A DNA stretch of 26,554 nt from IMG/VR virus record IMGVR_UViG_3300030202_002357, positions 647 to 27,200 of that record; one strand, given 5' to 3'. Position numbers and translations under genes: made by a program. Origin of the DNA: a virus. Below the pieces are notes generated by a model. It was given only the letters and a program-made list of their open reading frames with translations, was not told the DNA's origin and did no database searches. This document shows, piece by piece, positions 6,672 through 13,590 of the stretch; position 1 is the stretch's first letter; every line of letters starts with the position of its first letter.

Positions 6672-6927
6672 AGAGTTTAAGGAGTTTATGTATGCAGCTA
6701 CTGAAGAGACCTACGAAGCTGAACTGAAAGAGCTAGCAGATCTTGTCTATGTCTGCTTTCAGTATGCAGAGAACATGGAATGGGATTTAGAAGTTGCATT
6801 GAAACGAGTACATGAATCCAATTTGTCTAAGCTTGGTTTAGATAACAAACCTATCCGTAGGTCCGACGGAAAGATTATGAAAGGACCAAACTACCAACCA
6901 CCTAATCTCGAAGATCTTGTTAAATGA
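6547..6927 (+). CDS. MazG-like nucleoside triphosphate pyrophosphohydrolase
   Basis: From ATG 6547 this is a 126-residue all-alpha protein with the MazG/HisE metal-binding pattern EExxE (Glu42, Glu43, Glu46) followed by ExxD (Glu62, Asp65). Downstream, FQYAENMEWDLEVALKRVHESNLSKLG and a C-terminal KIMKGPNYQPPNLEDL are typical of phage MazG proteins that bind substrate through this tail. The family hydrolyses nucleotides to monophosphates, and cyanophage MazG has been proposed to clean or reshape nucleotide pools or (p)ppGpp. The frame opens further upstream (Met at 6454), but the sequence before 6547 is shifted DUF3310 sequence, and EQSIEFRDAYGI is where family members normally begin. The stop overlaps the ribonucleotide reductase start (ATGA). 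Confidence 0.85.
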   Translation: MSLTTPHLQNQSLQEQSIEFRDAYGIQNSSANRTMQRDLIVEEFKEFMYAATEETYEAELKELADLVYVCFQYAENMEWDLEVALKRVHESNLSKLGLDNKPIRRSDGKIMKGPNYQPPNLEDLVK

Positions 6928-8294
6928 GTCAATTAATTTCTAGAACTGGACGTGTTCAGGCATGGATGGATGATCCATCTGGCCGTCTCCCCGTGTCGTG
7001 CACGGTAATGAACGTTGCAAATGAATTAGAAGGTTTACATGGTATCCAAAACTCCTGGAAGTTCTGTAGCACAGCTCTCCGCAACGGCGCGGGAGTTGCA
7101 ATCCACCTATCACAACTTGACCCACGAAACTTCGAGAGAGACTCTGGCGTCATTGCGAGTGGTCCTGTATCATTTGGACGAATCTATTCGGCTCTTAACG
7201 AAACTCTCCGACGTGGGGGAAAATATAAAAATGGAGCAGTAGTTTTACATTTAGATGCAAACCATCCTGATATTGTAGAGTTTATTGAAACACCTCGTAT
7301 TCAATTGCCTTGGGCAAAACGTTGTGTTGACATTTCTCAGGAATGGTGGGATGAACTTGATACTGAAGTGAAATCTAAACTTCTCATTGGCATGAGACGT
7401 GGTGATGTATGGCTAAACAAAGTTAAGTATGACAATGAAGGACAAAGAATCTTCGGAAATGTATGCCTTGAGGTTTACCTGCGATCACGTGGCAGTTGCT
7501 TGTTGCAACATGTCAACTTATCTGCCTGTGAGTTCGACTCAATCCCTCAAGCTTTCGTTGAAGGTATGCAGGAATTGTGTGCCCTCCACCCTTGCACTGG
7601 TGTTGGCAATACGGGAGAGTATCTCCCCCCAGAAACAGACCGTCAGGTTGGACTTGGGATGCTCGGACTTGCAAACCTCCTCCGTAGATACGGAGTAACT
7701 TACAAACAATTTGGTAATGCTCTTGAGTCATATAACAATGGCGAATTAAAAGCATCACCTGCCTTCGAGCTGGCCTCCCAGCTTGCTTCTGGAATTGACC
7801 AGGCAGCACTCATCGCTAGGCAACACAATATGGTGCGAGCATTTGCTATCGCTCCTACAGCGTCTTGTAGCTACCGCTCAAAGGACGTTGATGGTTACAC
7901 ATCAACACCTGAGATTGCACCACCGATTGCACGTACTGTTGATCGTGACAGTGGCACCTTTGGAGTGCAGACATACGACTATGGTGAAGTAGAAATTGCA
8001 TCCGAAGTTGGGTGGGATAACTTCATCAAAGTTGCAAATAATATTATGATTTTATTGGATAGGACTGGACTTCTGCACGGTTACTCTCTGAATTGGTGGT
8101 CGGATTTGATCACCATGGATGAGAGTTTCATTGAAGAGTGGCTTGAATCGCCCCAGACTTCCCTCTACTACAGCCTTCAAGTTATGGGTGACGTACAGGA
8201 TAAGTCAAGCGCGTATGCCGCTTTAGATGAAACTGAGGTTAACGATTACTTGGAGAAACTACTAAATGAACCACAATGTGATTGTCAAGAATGA
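6924..8294 (+). CDS. Ribonucleotide reductase alpha (catalytic) subunit, short phage form
   Basis: This subunit reduces ribonucleotides to deoxyribonucleotides for phage replication. The 456-residue protein carries the ten-stranded barrel features: RLPVSCTVMN, FCSTALRNGAGVAIHLS, GGKYKNGAVVLHLD and FIETPR, the finger-loop signature NVCLE (Cys181 thiyl site, Glu183), and FAIAPTASCSYRS. It ends in CDCQE, a Cys-x-Cys pair suited to re-reduction of the active site. It is much shorter than E. coli NrdA (about 760) and lacks an ATP-cone at the N-terminus. Enzymes of this cyanophage type were long labelled class II; the beta-like gene overlapping by ATGA fits the later class I reassignment. The start overlaps the MazG stop. 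Confidence 0.93.
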   Translation: MSQLISRTGRVQAWMDDPSGRLPVSCTVMNVANELEGLHGIQNSWKFCSTALRNGAGVAIHLSQLDPRNFERDSGVIASGPVSFGRIYSALNETLRRGGKYKNGAVVLHLDANHPDIVEFIETPRIQLPWAKRCVDISQEWWDELDTEVKSKLLIGMRRGDVWLNKVKYDNEGQRIFGNVCLEVYLRSRGSCLLQHVNLSACEFDSIPQAFVEGMQELCALHPCTGVGNTGEYLPPETDRQVGLGMLGLANLLRRYGVTYKQFGNALESYNNGELKASPAFELASQLASGIDQAALIARQHNMVRAFAIAPTASCSYRSKDVDGYTSTPEIAPPIARTVDRDSGTFGVQTYDYGEVEIASEVGWDNFIKVANNIMILLDRTGLLHGYSLNWWSDLITMDESFIEEWLESPQTSLYYSLQVMGDVQDKSSAYAALDETEVNDYLEKLLNEPQCDCQE

Positions 8295-9004
8295 ACCCCT
8301 ATCAAAAACTACTAAACAGAAAAAGAAAATGGACACCAGTTCAAGTGACTGCTGGTGCATGTATGGAGGGAGCAGAGAAAACCATCCTGCGTGCTCTTGC
8401 ATTGCGACATATGGAACTGCCTGTGGGAGATTTTATAACTGATGCCCTCTCTAATGACGTTCCAGAAGTGGCACGGGAACTACTCGAATCCAATGTCCGG
8501 GACGAAGAAAACCACGACGTGGCTCTTGGCTACATCGCCAATGCTTACGGGGTGGATGAGAAGGCTGAAGCCGAAGCGTTACGGCTACGTGATGCTTGGG
8601 TCTCGCATCCAGATCACACTATCACCAAAGCAATGGTGGCCGAGCGTGCAGTGTTCTTCGTTCTTTTACCATTCTTTCGCGCTAATGGTGACGCTGGAAT
8701 GCGCACGACAAGTGCCGATGTGTCGCGAGACGAACAGATTCACGTAGCAACTAATAGTCTTGTTTGTCAAGAGTTAGGGTTAGATATTAGCCCTAGTCTT
8801 GATAAGCTACGACTCGCAACAATTAACTGGGTGATGCAACCTTTGGGTCGCAGCACTAATAAATATTTAGATAAAAAATTCTGGCTGGATTCTAGTGATC
8901 GACTCATGTATGAAGGTAAAGCTCCCGAGCTTTCCTTTACTAAGTCAGCACGGATGCCTGCCTTCTTTGAGCATAGCAATGTCAATCTCCCCCAATACGC
9001 TTGA
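8291..9004 (+). CDS. Ribonucleotide reductase beta (ferritin-like) subunit
   Basis: From ATG 8291 (ATGA overlap with alpha) the protein has 237 residues. It shows a four-helix carboxylate-bridged di-metal pattern: Glu26 or Glu29 in MEGAEK, Glu72-x-x-His75 in RDEENHD, Glu119 in AMVAERAVFF, and Glu148-x-x-His151 in RDEQIHV. This fits a class I radical-generating subunit. The residue four after His75, where E. coli NrdB has radical Tyr122, is Leu79, so a conventional tyrosyl radical at that site is not possible. The protein is shorter than E. coli NrdB (375). An in-frame TTG at 8282 is a weaker start. Function with the alpha subunit is inferred from the adjacency and the motifs. Confidence 0.85.
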   Translation: MNPYQKLLNRKRKWTPVQVTAGACMEGAEKTILRALALRHMELPVGDFITDALSNDVPEVARELLESNVRDEENHDVALGYIANAYGVDEKAEAEALRLRDAWVSHPDHTITKAMVAERAVFFVLLPFFRANGDAGMRTTSADVSRDEQIHVATNSLVCQELGLDISPSLDKLRLATINWVMQPLGRSTNKYLDKKFWLDSSDRLMYEGKAPELSFTKSARMPAFFEHSNVNLPQYA

Positions 9005-9014
9005 GGTTTTCGGG

Positions 9015-9167
9015 ATGCAATCTCGTGGACTTATACATGCACTTGAGGAAACATTCCCACCCACTAATCCAACAGCTGATGATTCAATGGCAAAAATTAT
9101 GTACCGCTCTGGTCAACGTAGTGTTGTGGAGTGGGTGATCAAATACATGGAGGATAACGATGGCTAA
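9015..9167 (+). CDS. Hypothetical protein, 50 residues
   Basis: A small ORF ending at TAA 9165-9167. ATG 9015 has a GAGG Shine-Dalgarno eight bases upstream (9003-9006). In-frame ATG 8979 would give 62 residues and overlap the beta subunit gene. The peptide contains GLIHALEETFPPTNPTADDSM near its start, then KIMYRSGQRSVVEWVIKYM, which looks like a short helical domain. I recognise no characterised family. The stop overlaps the start of the following Lys-rich gene by eight bases. Its position at the boundary between the nucleotide and head genes gives no strong functional hint. Confidence 0.65.
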   Translation: MQSRGLIHALEETFPPTNPTADDSMAKIMYRSGQRSVVEWVIKYMEDNDG

Positions 9168-9969
9168 AGGAAGTAAGAAAAATAAAGAAAGGGCAGCAGC
9201 TCAAGCAAAAAAAAAGAAACGTGTCGAGAAGCGTAAGGCTGCAGAAACAAAGCCAGACGCACCTGAGGTCAGACGTAGTGGTAATCAGTCTGGGTTGACC
9301 ACTGCTGAGATTAAAGAGAAAAGAAAGTTAAAAGGTATTGGTAGGTTTGCTGACGACAAAGGTAAAGGTAAAGGCAAAGGTAAATCATTAACAGACCAGC
9401 CTAATGTCGTAGGTGGTTTGACTCCTAAACAGCGCGACCAAAAAATATTTCAACGAGTGCTTGGTAAAGATGGTGAGTTAACTAAAAAAATACAAAACTA
9501 TCAAGATGCGTATTCTGGCGATACTAAATTTAGCAAGAAGTATCTTCAAGATTTAAAAGATTCTGCATTAAAGCGCATGAAAATTAAGCCTGGTAAATAT
9601 GGTCGCAGAGAAAAAGGTACACCATATGAAAAGCTTTCCATGGCTGAACAGTATGACAAAAATACTGACAAGTTAATGAGTAAATTAGAAAAACCCTTAA
9701 CAAGTTATATCGATAACCCTGGTGACACCAAAGGTTTAAATATGTTTGATGGTAATAGAGAACTTAAGTTTGATAGTGCCAAGCTTCGCAAATTTACTAG
9801 CTCTCCTCGTATTGCTTCTACTGTTAAGGATAAAGCTGAAGGCTTTGGCGCATCTTATCGTGCCCCTAATCGTGTATCTAAATCCTTAGAAGGAATAGGT
9901 AAAGTCAAAAATAAAAAGTCTTCTGATTTAAAATCAAAGTTCGCACAAGATCTTAAATTTATTGTTTAA
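9160..9969 (+). CDS. Lys-rich hypothetical protein upstream of the portal
   Basis: A 269-residue, strongly basic and hydrophilic protein. Residues 1-35 are nearly all Lys, Arg, Ala and Glu (a KKNKERAAAQAKKKKR-type tract), and residues about 67-75 are a KGKGKGKGK run. The rest is rich in Lys, Asp, Gly and Ser with no hydrophobic core obvious by eye, suggesting a partly disordered, DNA- or capsid-associated protein. It occupies the position of T7 gene 7.3, a small virion/tail assembly protein that also begins with a basic tract, but it is much longer and sequence homology is not evident. Its stop is adjacent to the portal ATG (TAAATG). The virion assignment is inference from position and composition. 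Confidence 0.8.
   Translation: MAKGSKKNKERAAAQAKKKKRVEKRKAAETKPDAPEVRRSGNQSGLTTAEIKEKRKLKGIGRFADDKGKGKGKGKSLTDQPNVVGGLTPKQRDQKIFQRVLGKDGELTKKIQNYQDAYSGDTKFSKKYLQDLKDSALKRMKIKPGKYGRREKGTPYEKLSMAEQYDKNTDKLMSKLEKPLTSYIDNPGDTKGLNMFDGNRELKFDSAKLRKFTSSPRIASTVKDKAEGFGASYRAPNRVSKSLEGIGKVKNKKSSDLKSKFAQDLKFIV
9358..9384 (+). repeat. AAAGGY hexamer repeat coding for Lys-Gly
   Basis: Four tandem hexamers (AAAGGT, AAAGGT, AAAGGC, AAAGGT) followed by AAA encode the Lys-Gly run inside the Lys-rich protein. Such a tract can expand or contract by replication slippage in units of two residues. Confidence 0.85.
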
Positions 9970-11508
9970 ATGTCCACAGCAAAATCACGATATGATGCCC
10001 TGTCTAGTGGCCGTAACCAATTTCTACAAACCGCAATTGATGCTGCTAAGCTGACACTGCCTTATTTAATTAAACAAGACGAGGAAGATAGTAATTACAA
10101 AACACTACTTACACCTTGGCAAAGCGTTGGTGCTAAAGGAGTAACAACACTTGCATCTAAATTGATGCTTGCTTTACTACCTCCTCAGACAAGTTTTTTT
10201 AAACTTCAGATTGATGAATCAACCATTCTATCTGGTGAATTAGACCCTGCTATTCGCTCTGATCTTGATGCTTCTTTTGCTAAGATCGAACGTACTATTC
10301 TTGAGTCTATTGCTGCATCAGATGACAGAGTAATTATTCATCAAGCTATCAAACATTTGGTAGTGTCTGGCAATGCCCTTATCTATATGGATAAGGATAA
10401 ACTTAAGTTGTATCCATTGAGTCGGTACGCTGTAGAAAGAGACGGCCTAGGCAACGTCATAGAAATCGTAACTAAAGAAAAAGTACATAAGTCTCTCATC
10501 AAAGGTATGCTCAAAGATCTTGATGCTGCCGAAGTTAATCGTGTTGATGATGAGAGCACAGGATATAGTCGGGATGACGTTGATGTGTACACAATTATCA
10601 AGCGAGACAACAATCGCTTTGTGTGGCACCAAGAAGTTTACGACAAAATTATTCCTAACTCACAAGGTAAGGCGCCCTTAGATACCACACCTTGGTTGCC
10701 ACTACGCTTTAACACTGTAGACAATGAAGCCTACGGCAGAGGAAGAGTAGAAGAATTTATGGGTGATCTAAAGAGTTTAGAAGCCCTGTCACAAGCTATC
10801 TGCGAAGGTAGTGCAGCAGCCGCTAAGGTTGTATTTACTGTCTCTCCTAGTAGCACTACTAAACCATCAACACTTGCAGCTGCAGGCAATGGAGCCATTG
10901 TAGCTGGAAGACCTGATGATATTGGTGTTGTTCAAGTTGGTAAGCAAGGTGACTTTGGTACTGCTTATCAGATGATCCAACAGTTTGAACGTAGGCTTGG
11001 TGAAGCATTCCTTGTATTAACAGTCAGGCAGTCTGAACGGACTACTGCTGAAGAGGTGAGGATGACACAGATGGAACTAGAGCAACAGCTCGGTGGTCTA
11101 TTTAGTTTGCTTACCGTTGAATTTCTCGTTCCATATCTAAACAGGAAGCTAAGTGTATTTCAAAAGACTGGTGAAATTCCACGTCTTCCAAAGAACATCG
11201 TTAAACCAACAATCGTTGCTGGTGTTAGTGCACTTGGTCGTGGTCAGGATCGTGAGAGTCTGCAGATGTTTATGCAGACCATTGCACAGACCATGGGTCC
11301 TGAAGCCATCGCTCAATACATTAACCCTGAAGAGGTTGTCAAACGATTGGCGGCAGCTCAAGGTATCGATACTCTGAATCTAGTCAAGACAGCTGAGCAG
11401 TTACAGCAGGAACAACAAGCACAATTTGAACAGCAACAGCAGATGTCTCTTACTGATCAGACAGCACAGATGACAGCTGCACAAGCACGTCAACAACCAC
11501 CACAATAA
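9970..11508 (+). CDS. Portal protein, head-tail connector (T7 gp8-like)
   Basis: The portal forms a dodecameric ring at one capsid vertex, through which DNA is packaged and ejected and to which the tail attaches. The 512-residue length is close to T7 gp8 (536). Recognisable podovirus portal stretches include the N-terminal LTLPYLIKQDEEDSNY, LTPWQSVGAKGVTTLASKLM with LLPPQTSFFKL, PWLPLRFNTVDNEAYGRG, and ERTTAEEVRMTQMELEQQLG. The C-terminal 45 residues are Gln-rich (many QQ and QQQ pairs), probably a flexible tail. It is followed after nine bases by the scaffold gene, as in T7. No Shine-Dalgarno is clear; coupling to the preceding gene is likely because stop and start are adjacent. Confidence 0.96.
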   Translation: MSTAKSRYDALSSGRNQFLQTAIDAAKLTLPYLIKQDEEDSNYKTLLTPWQSVGAKGVTTLASKLMLALLPPQTSFFKLQIDESTILSGELDPAIRSDLDASFAKIERTILESIAASDDRVIIHQAIKHLVVSGNALIYMDKDKLKLYPLSRYAVERDGLGNVIEIVTKEKVHKSLIKGMLKDLDAAEVNRVDDESTGYSRDDVDVYTIIKRDNNRFVWHQEVYDKIIPNSQGKAPLDTTPWLPLRFNTVDNEAYGRGRVEEFMGDLKSLEALSQAICEGSAAAAKVVFTVSPSSTTKPSTLAAAGNGAIVAGRPDDIGVVQVGKQGDFGTAYQMIQQFERRLGEAFLVLTVRQSERTTAEEVRMTQMELEQQLGGLFSLLTVEFLVPYLNRKLSVFQKTGEIPRLPKNIVKPTIVAGVSALGRGQDRESLQMFMQTIAQTMGPEAIAQYINPEEVVKRLAAAQGIDTLNLVKTAEQLQQEQQAQFEQQQQMSLTDQTAQMTAAQARQQPPQ

Positions 11509-11517
11509 TCCACACCT

Positions 11518-12162
11518 ATGGCTGAAACACTTTCATATCAAGAGGCTCCACAGCCTGAACTAAATGCAGATGAGCAAAACTCCTTAGAGATTGGAGAACA
11601 GATGCAGCAAGACCAAGAGCAACTCTTGGCTGGTAAGTACAGTTCTCCTGAACAATTGGAGAAAGCTTATCTAGAACTGCAATCCAAACTTGGATCACAA
11701 GAACCTGAACAGGAAGAGGAGCCTGTTGGAGAGGCTGAACCTGAAAAGGCTGAACCTGAAGAACCTGAACCTGAAGAGGTTGAGGAATCTAAACCCCAAC
11801 TGACACAAGAGGACGTTGACTATCTGCAAGACCTTGCTGGAGGTAAAAGCGGTTACGAGTCTATGTTGAAATGGGCAGCTTCATCTTTAGAGCAAAAGGA
11901 AATTGATATGTACGATGCTGTCATGGAAGACGGCAATCCTAATTCAGTTTACTTTGCTGTTCAAGCTATGTTGTCTAGATACAATGATGCTACTGGTACT
12001 GAAGGTAAATTACTTACTGGTAAAGGTTCTAGCAATACTCAATCTGAATTTCGTAGTCAGGCTGAGTTAGTTAAAGCTATGTCTGATCCTCGTTATGACT
12101 CAGACCCTGCATACCGAGATGACATTATGCAGCAACTAGAACGTTCTAATCTTAATTTCTAA
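11518..12162 (+). CDS. Capsid scaffolding protein (T7 gp9-like)
   Basis: The scaffold guides procapsid assembly and is lost before maturation. The 214-residue acidic protein (T7 gp9 about 307) lies between portal and capsid, as expected. Its centre is a Glu-Pro-rich tract (about residues 60-90), and it ends in SDPRYDSDPAYRDDIMQQL and RSNLNF, which resembles the conserved C-terminal helix of podovirus scaffolds that docks on the coat protein. The first third contains YSSPEQLEKAYLELQSKLG, a segment common near the N-terminus of such scaffolds. The stop overlaps the next small ORF as TAATG. Confidence 0.9.
   Translation: MAETLSYQEAPQPELNADEQNSLEIGEQMQQDQEQLLAGKYSSPEQLEKAYLELQSKLGSQEPEQEEEPVGEAEPEKAEPEEPEPEEVEESKPQLTQEDVDYLQDLAGGKSGYESMLKWAASSLEQKEIDMYDAVMEDGNPNSVYFAVQAMLSRYNDATGTEGKLLTGKGSSNTQSEFRSQAELVKAMSDPRYDSDPAYRDDIMQQLERSNLNF
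11701..11787 (+). repeat. Imperfect GAACCTGAA repeat coding for Glu-Pro
   Basis: Several imperfect copies of GAACCTGAA and GAGGCTGAACCTGAA encode the Glu-Pro-rich tract of the scaffold. The low complexity suggests slippage-driven length variation and an extended flexible linker. Confidence 0.75.
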
Positions 12163-12266
12163 TGTCTCAACAATCTGATGTAGTAAAGGCTTTTGTGACT
12201 AGCTATGGTCCTGAGCCTGAAAAAAAAGAAGAAGAGAAAGAAGAAGAAACTCCTGAAGAGGAGTGA
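12162..12266 (+). CDS. 34-residue acidic mini-protein
   Basis: A short ORF starting at ATG 12162 (TAATG overlap with the scaffold stop) and ending at TGA 12264-12266. The first half is ordinary (MSQQSDVVKAFVTSYGPEPE); the second half is a Glu/Lys run with EEE triplets. Translational coupling to the scaffold is likely. Its charge resembles the scaffold's acidic tract, so it may assist or duplicate a scaffold function, but this is inference. No family is recognised. Its opposite strand yields a spurious ORF rich in Phe, which is not a gene. Confidence 0.6.
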   Translation: MSQQSDVVKAFVTSYGPEPEKKEEEKEEETPEEE

Positions 12267-12335
12267 CAGCTTGGGAGGCACCTCAGAGTCGGACCTCCCC
12301 GGCATTGGCATTGGCCCGTACGCGGATACCCTTTG

Positions 12336-12347
12336 CCGTCTAGACGG
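12336..12347. repeat. Perfect 12-bp palindrome CCGTCTAGACGG
   Basis: Exact self-complementary sequence upstream of the capsid gene. In RNA it would give a short CCGU/ACGG stem, and flanking CCC (12329-12331) and GGG (12349-12351) could extend it across an internal loop. It could be a protein-binding dyad or a processed hairpin. Confidence 0.8.
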
Positions 12348-12368
12348 TGGGACAGACCACAAAAATTT

Positions 12369-12380
12369 CTAAGATCTTAG
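12369..12380. repeat. Perfect 12-bp palindrome CTAAGATCTTAG
   Basis: A second exact palindrome, 33 bases (centre to centre) downstream of the first and 28 bases before the capsid ATG. It is AT-rich, so a DNA dyad or weak hairpin is more likely than a stable RNA stem. Confidence 0.8.
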
Positions 12381-12408
12381 TCCTGTTTATATTTAATTAA
12401 CCAATACA

Positions 12409-13533
12409 ATGGCACAACAAAATTCTACACTGACCACGAGCCTTACACGGCCGGGTCAGGCTAATAGCACGGGTGATGCCCGCGCTCTTTATTTGAAGTT
12501 GTTCTCTGGGGAGATGTTCAAAGGCTTCCAGAATAACACAATTGCTCGTGATTTGATCATGAAGCGTACACTTAAGAACGGCAAATCTCTACAATTTATC
12601 TACACAGGCCGTACCAAAAGTGAATTTCATACACCTGGCAACAGCATTCTTGGTAACTCTGATGGTGCACCTCCAGTGGCTGAAAAGACAATCACTGTTG
12701 ACGATCTTTTGATCTCCAGTGCATTTGTCTACAACCTTGATGAAGTACTTTCTCACTACGATTTGCGCGGGGAGATCTCACGTAAGATCGGATATGCACT
12801 CGCAGAAAAGTATGACCGTCTTGCATTCCGTGCAGTAGCACGTGGTGCACGTCAGGCATCACCTATCACCAAGACTGGCTTTGTTGAGCCAGGTGGTACA
12901 CAGATTCGCGTTGGTTCTACAACGAACGATTCTGATGCTTTCAACTCTGGCAACCTGGTATCCGCCTTCTACGACGCAGCAGCTGCTCTAGATGAAAAGG
13001 GTGTTACCTCTGATGGCCGAGTGGCTGTTTTGAACCCACGTCAGTACTACGAATTGATCCAAGCTGTCGGTTCCTCTGGCCTCGTAAACCGTGACGCTCA
13101 GGGCTCTGCTCTGCAAGGCGGCAACGGAATCATCGAGATCGCTGGTATCAAGATCTACAAGAGCATGAACATCCCGTTCCTGGGTAAGTACGGCACTGCT
13201 TACGGCGGCACCACTGGTGTCACCTCTCCTACCAACGTAGGTTCTTTCGTGGGTGAAACCATGGAAGATGCCTCTGGTGCTCAAACCGGTATCAACAACG
13301 ATTACGGCACCGCCTCTGAGGTTGGTTCCAAGTCCTGCGGTTTGATCTTCCAGAAGGAAGCAGCCGGTATGGTCGAAGCAATCGGTCCACAGGTGCAAGT
13401 CACCAGTGGAGACGTAAGTGTGGTTTACCAAGGCGACGTGATGCTCGGGCGTCTCGCGTGCGGTGCGGATTATCTGAACCCTGCAGCCAGCGTTGAGCTG
13501 TATGTAGGTGCTTCTGCTCCATCTGCATTCTGA
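12409..13533 (+). CDS. Major capsid protein (T7 gp10-like)
   Basis: The HK97-fold coat protein forms the icosahedral head. Length is 374 residues (T7 gp10A 345, gp10B 398). T7-like features include an N-terminal arm with GDARALYLKLFSGEM, then GKSLQFIYTGRTKSEFHTPG (E-loop region), KTITVDDLLISSAFVYNLDE with HYDLRGEISRKIGYALA, and a C-terminal VVYQGDVMLGRLACGADYL segment. I see no clear sign of a gp10B-type frameshift extension: the gene ends at TGA 13531-13533 and a terminator follows. The second half (about 13000-13530) uses visibly more G/C-ending codons than its neighbours. It is preceded by a structured non-coding region, in keeping with high expression. Confidence 0.97.
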   Translation: MAQQNSTLTTSLTRPGQANSTGDARALYLKLFSGEMFKGFQNNTIARDLIMKRTLKNGKSLQFIYTGRTKSEFHTPGNSILGNSDGAPPVAEKTITVDDLLISSAFVYNLDEVLSHYDLRGEISRKIGYALAEKYDRLAFRAVARGARQASPITKTGFVEPGGTQIRVGSTTNDSDAFNSGNLVSAFYDAAAALDEKGVTSDGRVAVLNPRQYYELIQAVGSSGLVNRDAQGSALQGGNGIIEIAGIKIYKSMNIPFLGKYGTAYGGTTGVTSPTNVGSFVGETMEDASGAQTGINNDYGTASEVGSKSCGLIFQKEAAGMVEAIGPQVQVTSGDVSVVYQGDVMLGRLACGADYLNPAASVELYVGASAPSAF

Positions 13534-13547
13534 TTTTATTCATACAC

Positions 13548-13575
13548 AAGGGATCCTTCGGGGTCCCTTTTTTTT
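13548..13575 (+). terminator. Intrinsic terminator after the capsid gene
   Basis: A nine-base-pair stem (AAGGGATCC at 13548-13556 with GGGTCCCTT at 13561-13569, one G-T wobble) is closed by a stable TTCG tetraloop and followed by an eight-T tract (13568-13575). It sits 15 bases past the capsid stop, in the position of the T7 terminator T-phi, and would lower transcription of the tail genes relative to the capsid. Confidence 0.93.
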
Positions 13576-13590
13576 ACTTATTAGTATCTC

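Larger units (their letters stand above)
12267..12408 (+). promoter_or_regulatory. Structured intergenic region before the capsid gene, possible late promoter or RNA processing site
   Basis: This 142-base non-coding region is the longest gene-free stretch in the window. It begins with an inverted repeat GGGAGG (12273-12278) and CCTCCC (12294-12299). Next comes a direct repeat GGCATTGGCATTGGC leading into CCCGTA (12301-12320), then two perfect 12-base palindromes, and an AT-rich run (TTATATTTAATTAA, about 12387-12400) just before the capsid start. T7 has its strongest late promoter and an RNase III site just before gene 10, so a similar role is plausible. The ATTGG and CCCGTA elements recall parts of the Syn5 phage RNA polymerase promoter as I remember it, but spacing differs. 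No strong Shine-Dalgarno precedes the capsid ATG. Confidence 0.5.

Noticed and set aside
12159-12362. 67-codon minus-strand frame with Phe/Leu runs
   Set aside because: The Phe run is the complement of the Glu/Lys codons of the acidic mini-protein; no independent support.
12988-13431. 147-codon frame on the minus strand in the capsid gene
   Set aside because: Arises from the GC-rich codon pattern of the capsid second half; no domain and no nearby minus-strand gene.
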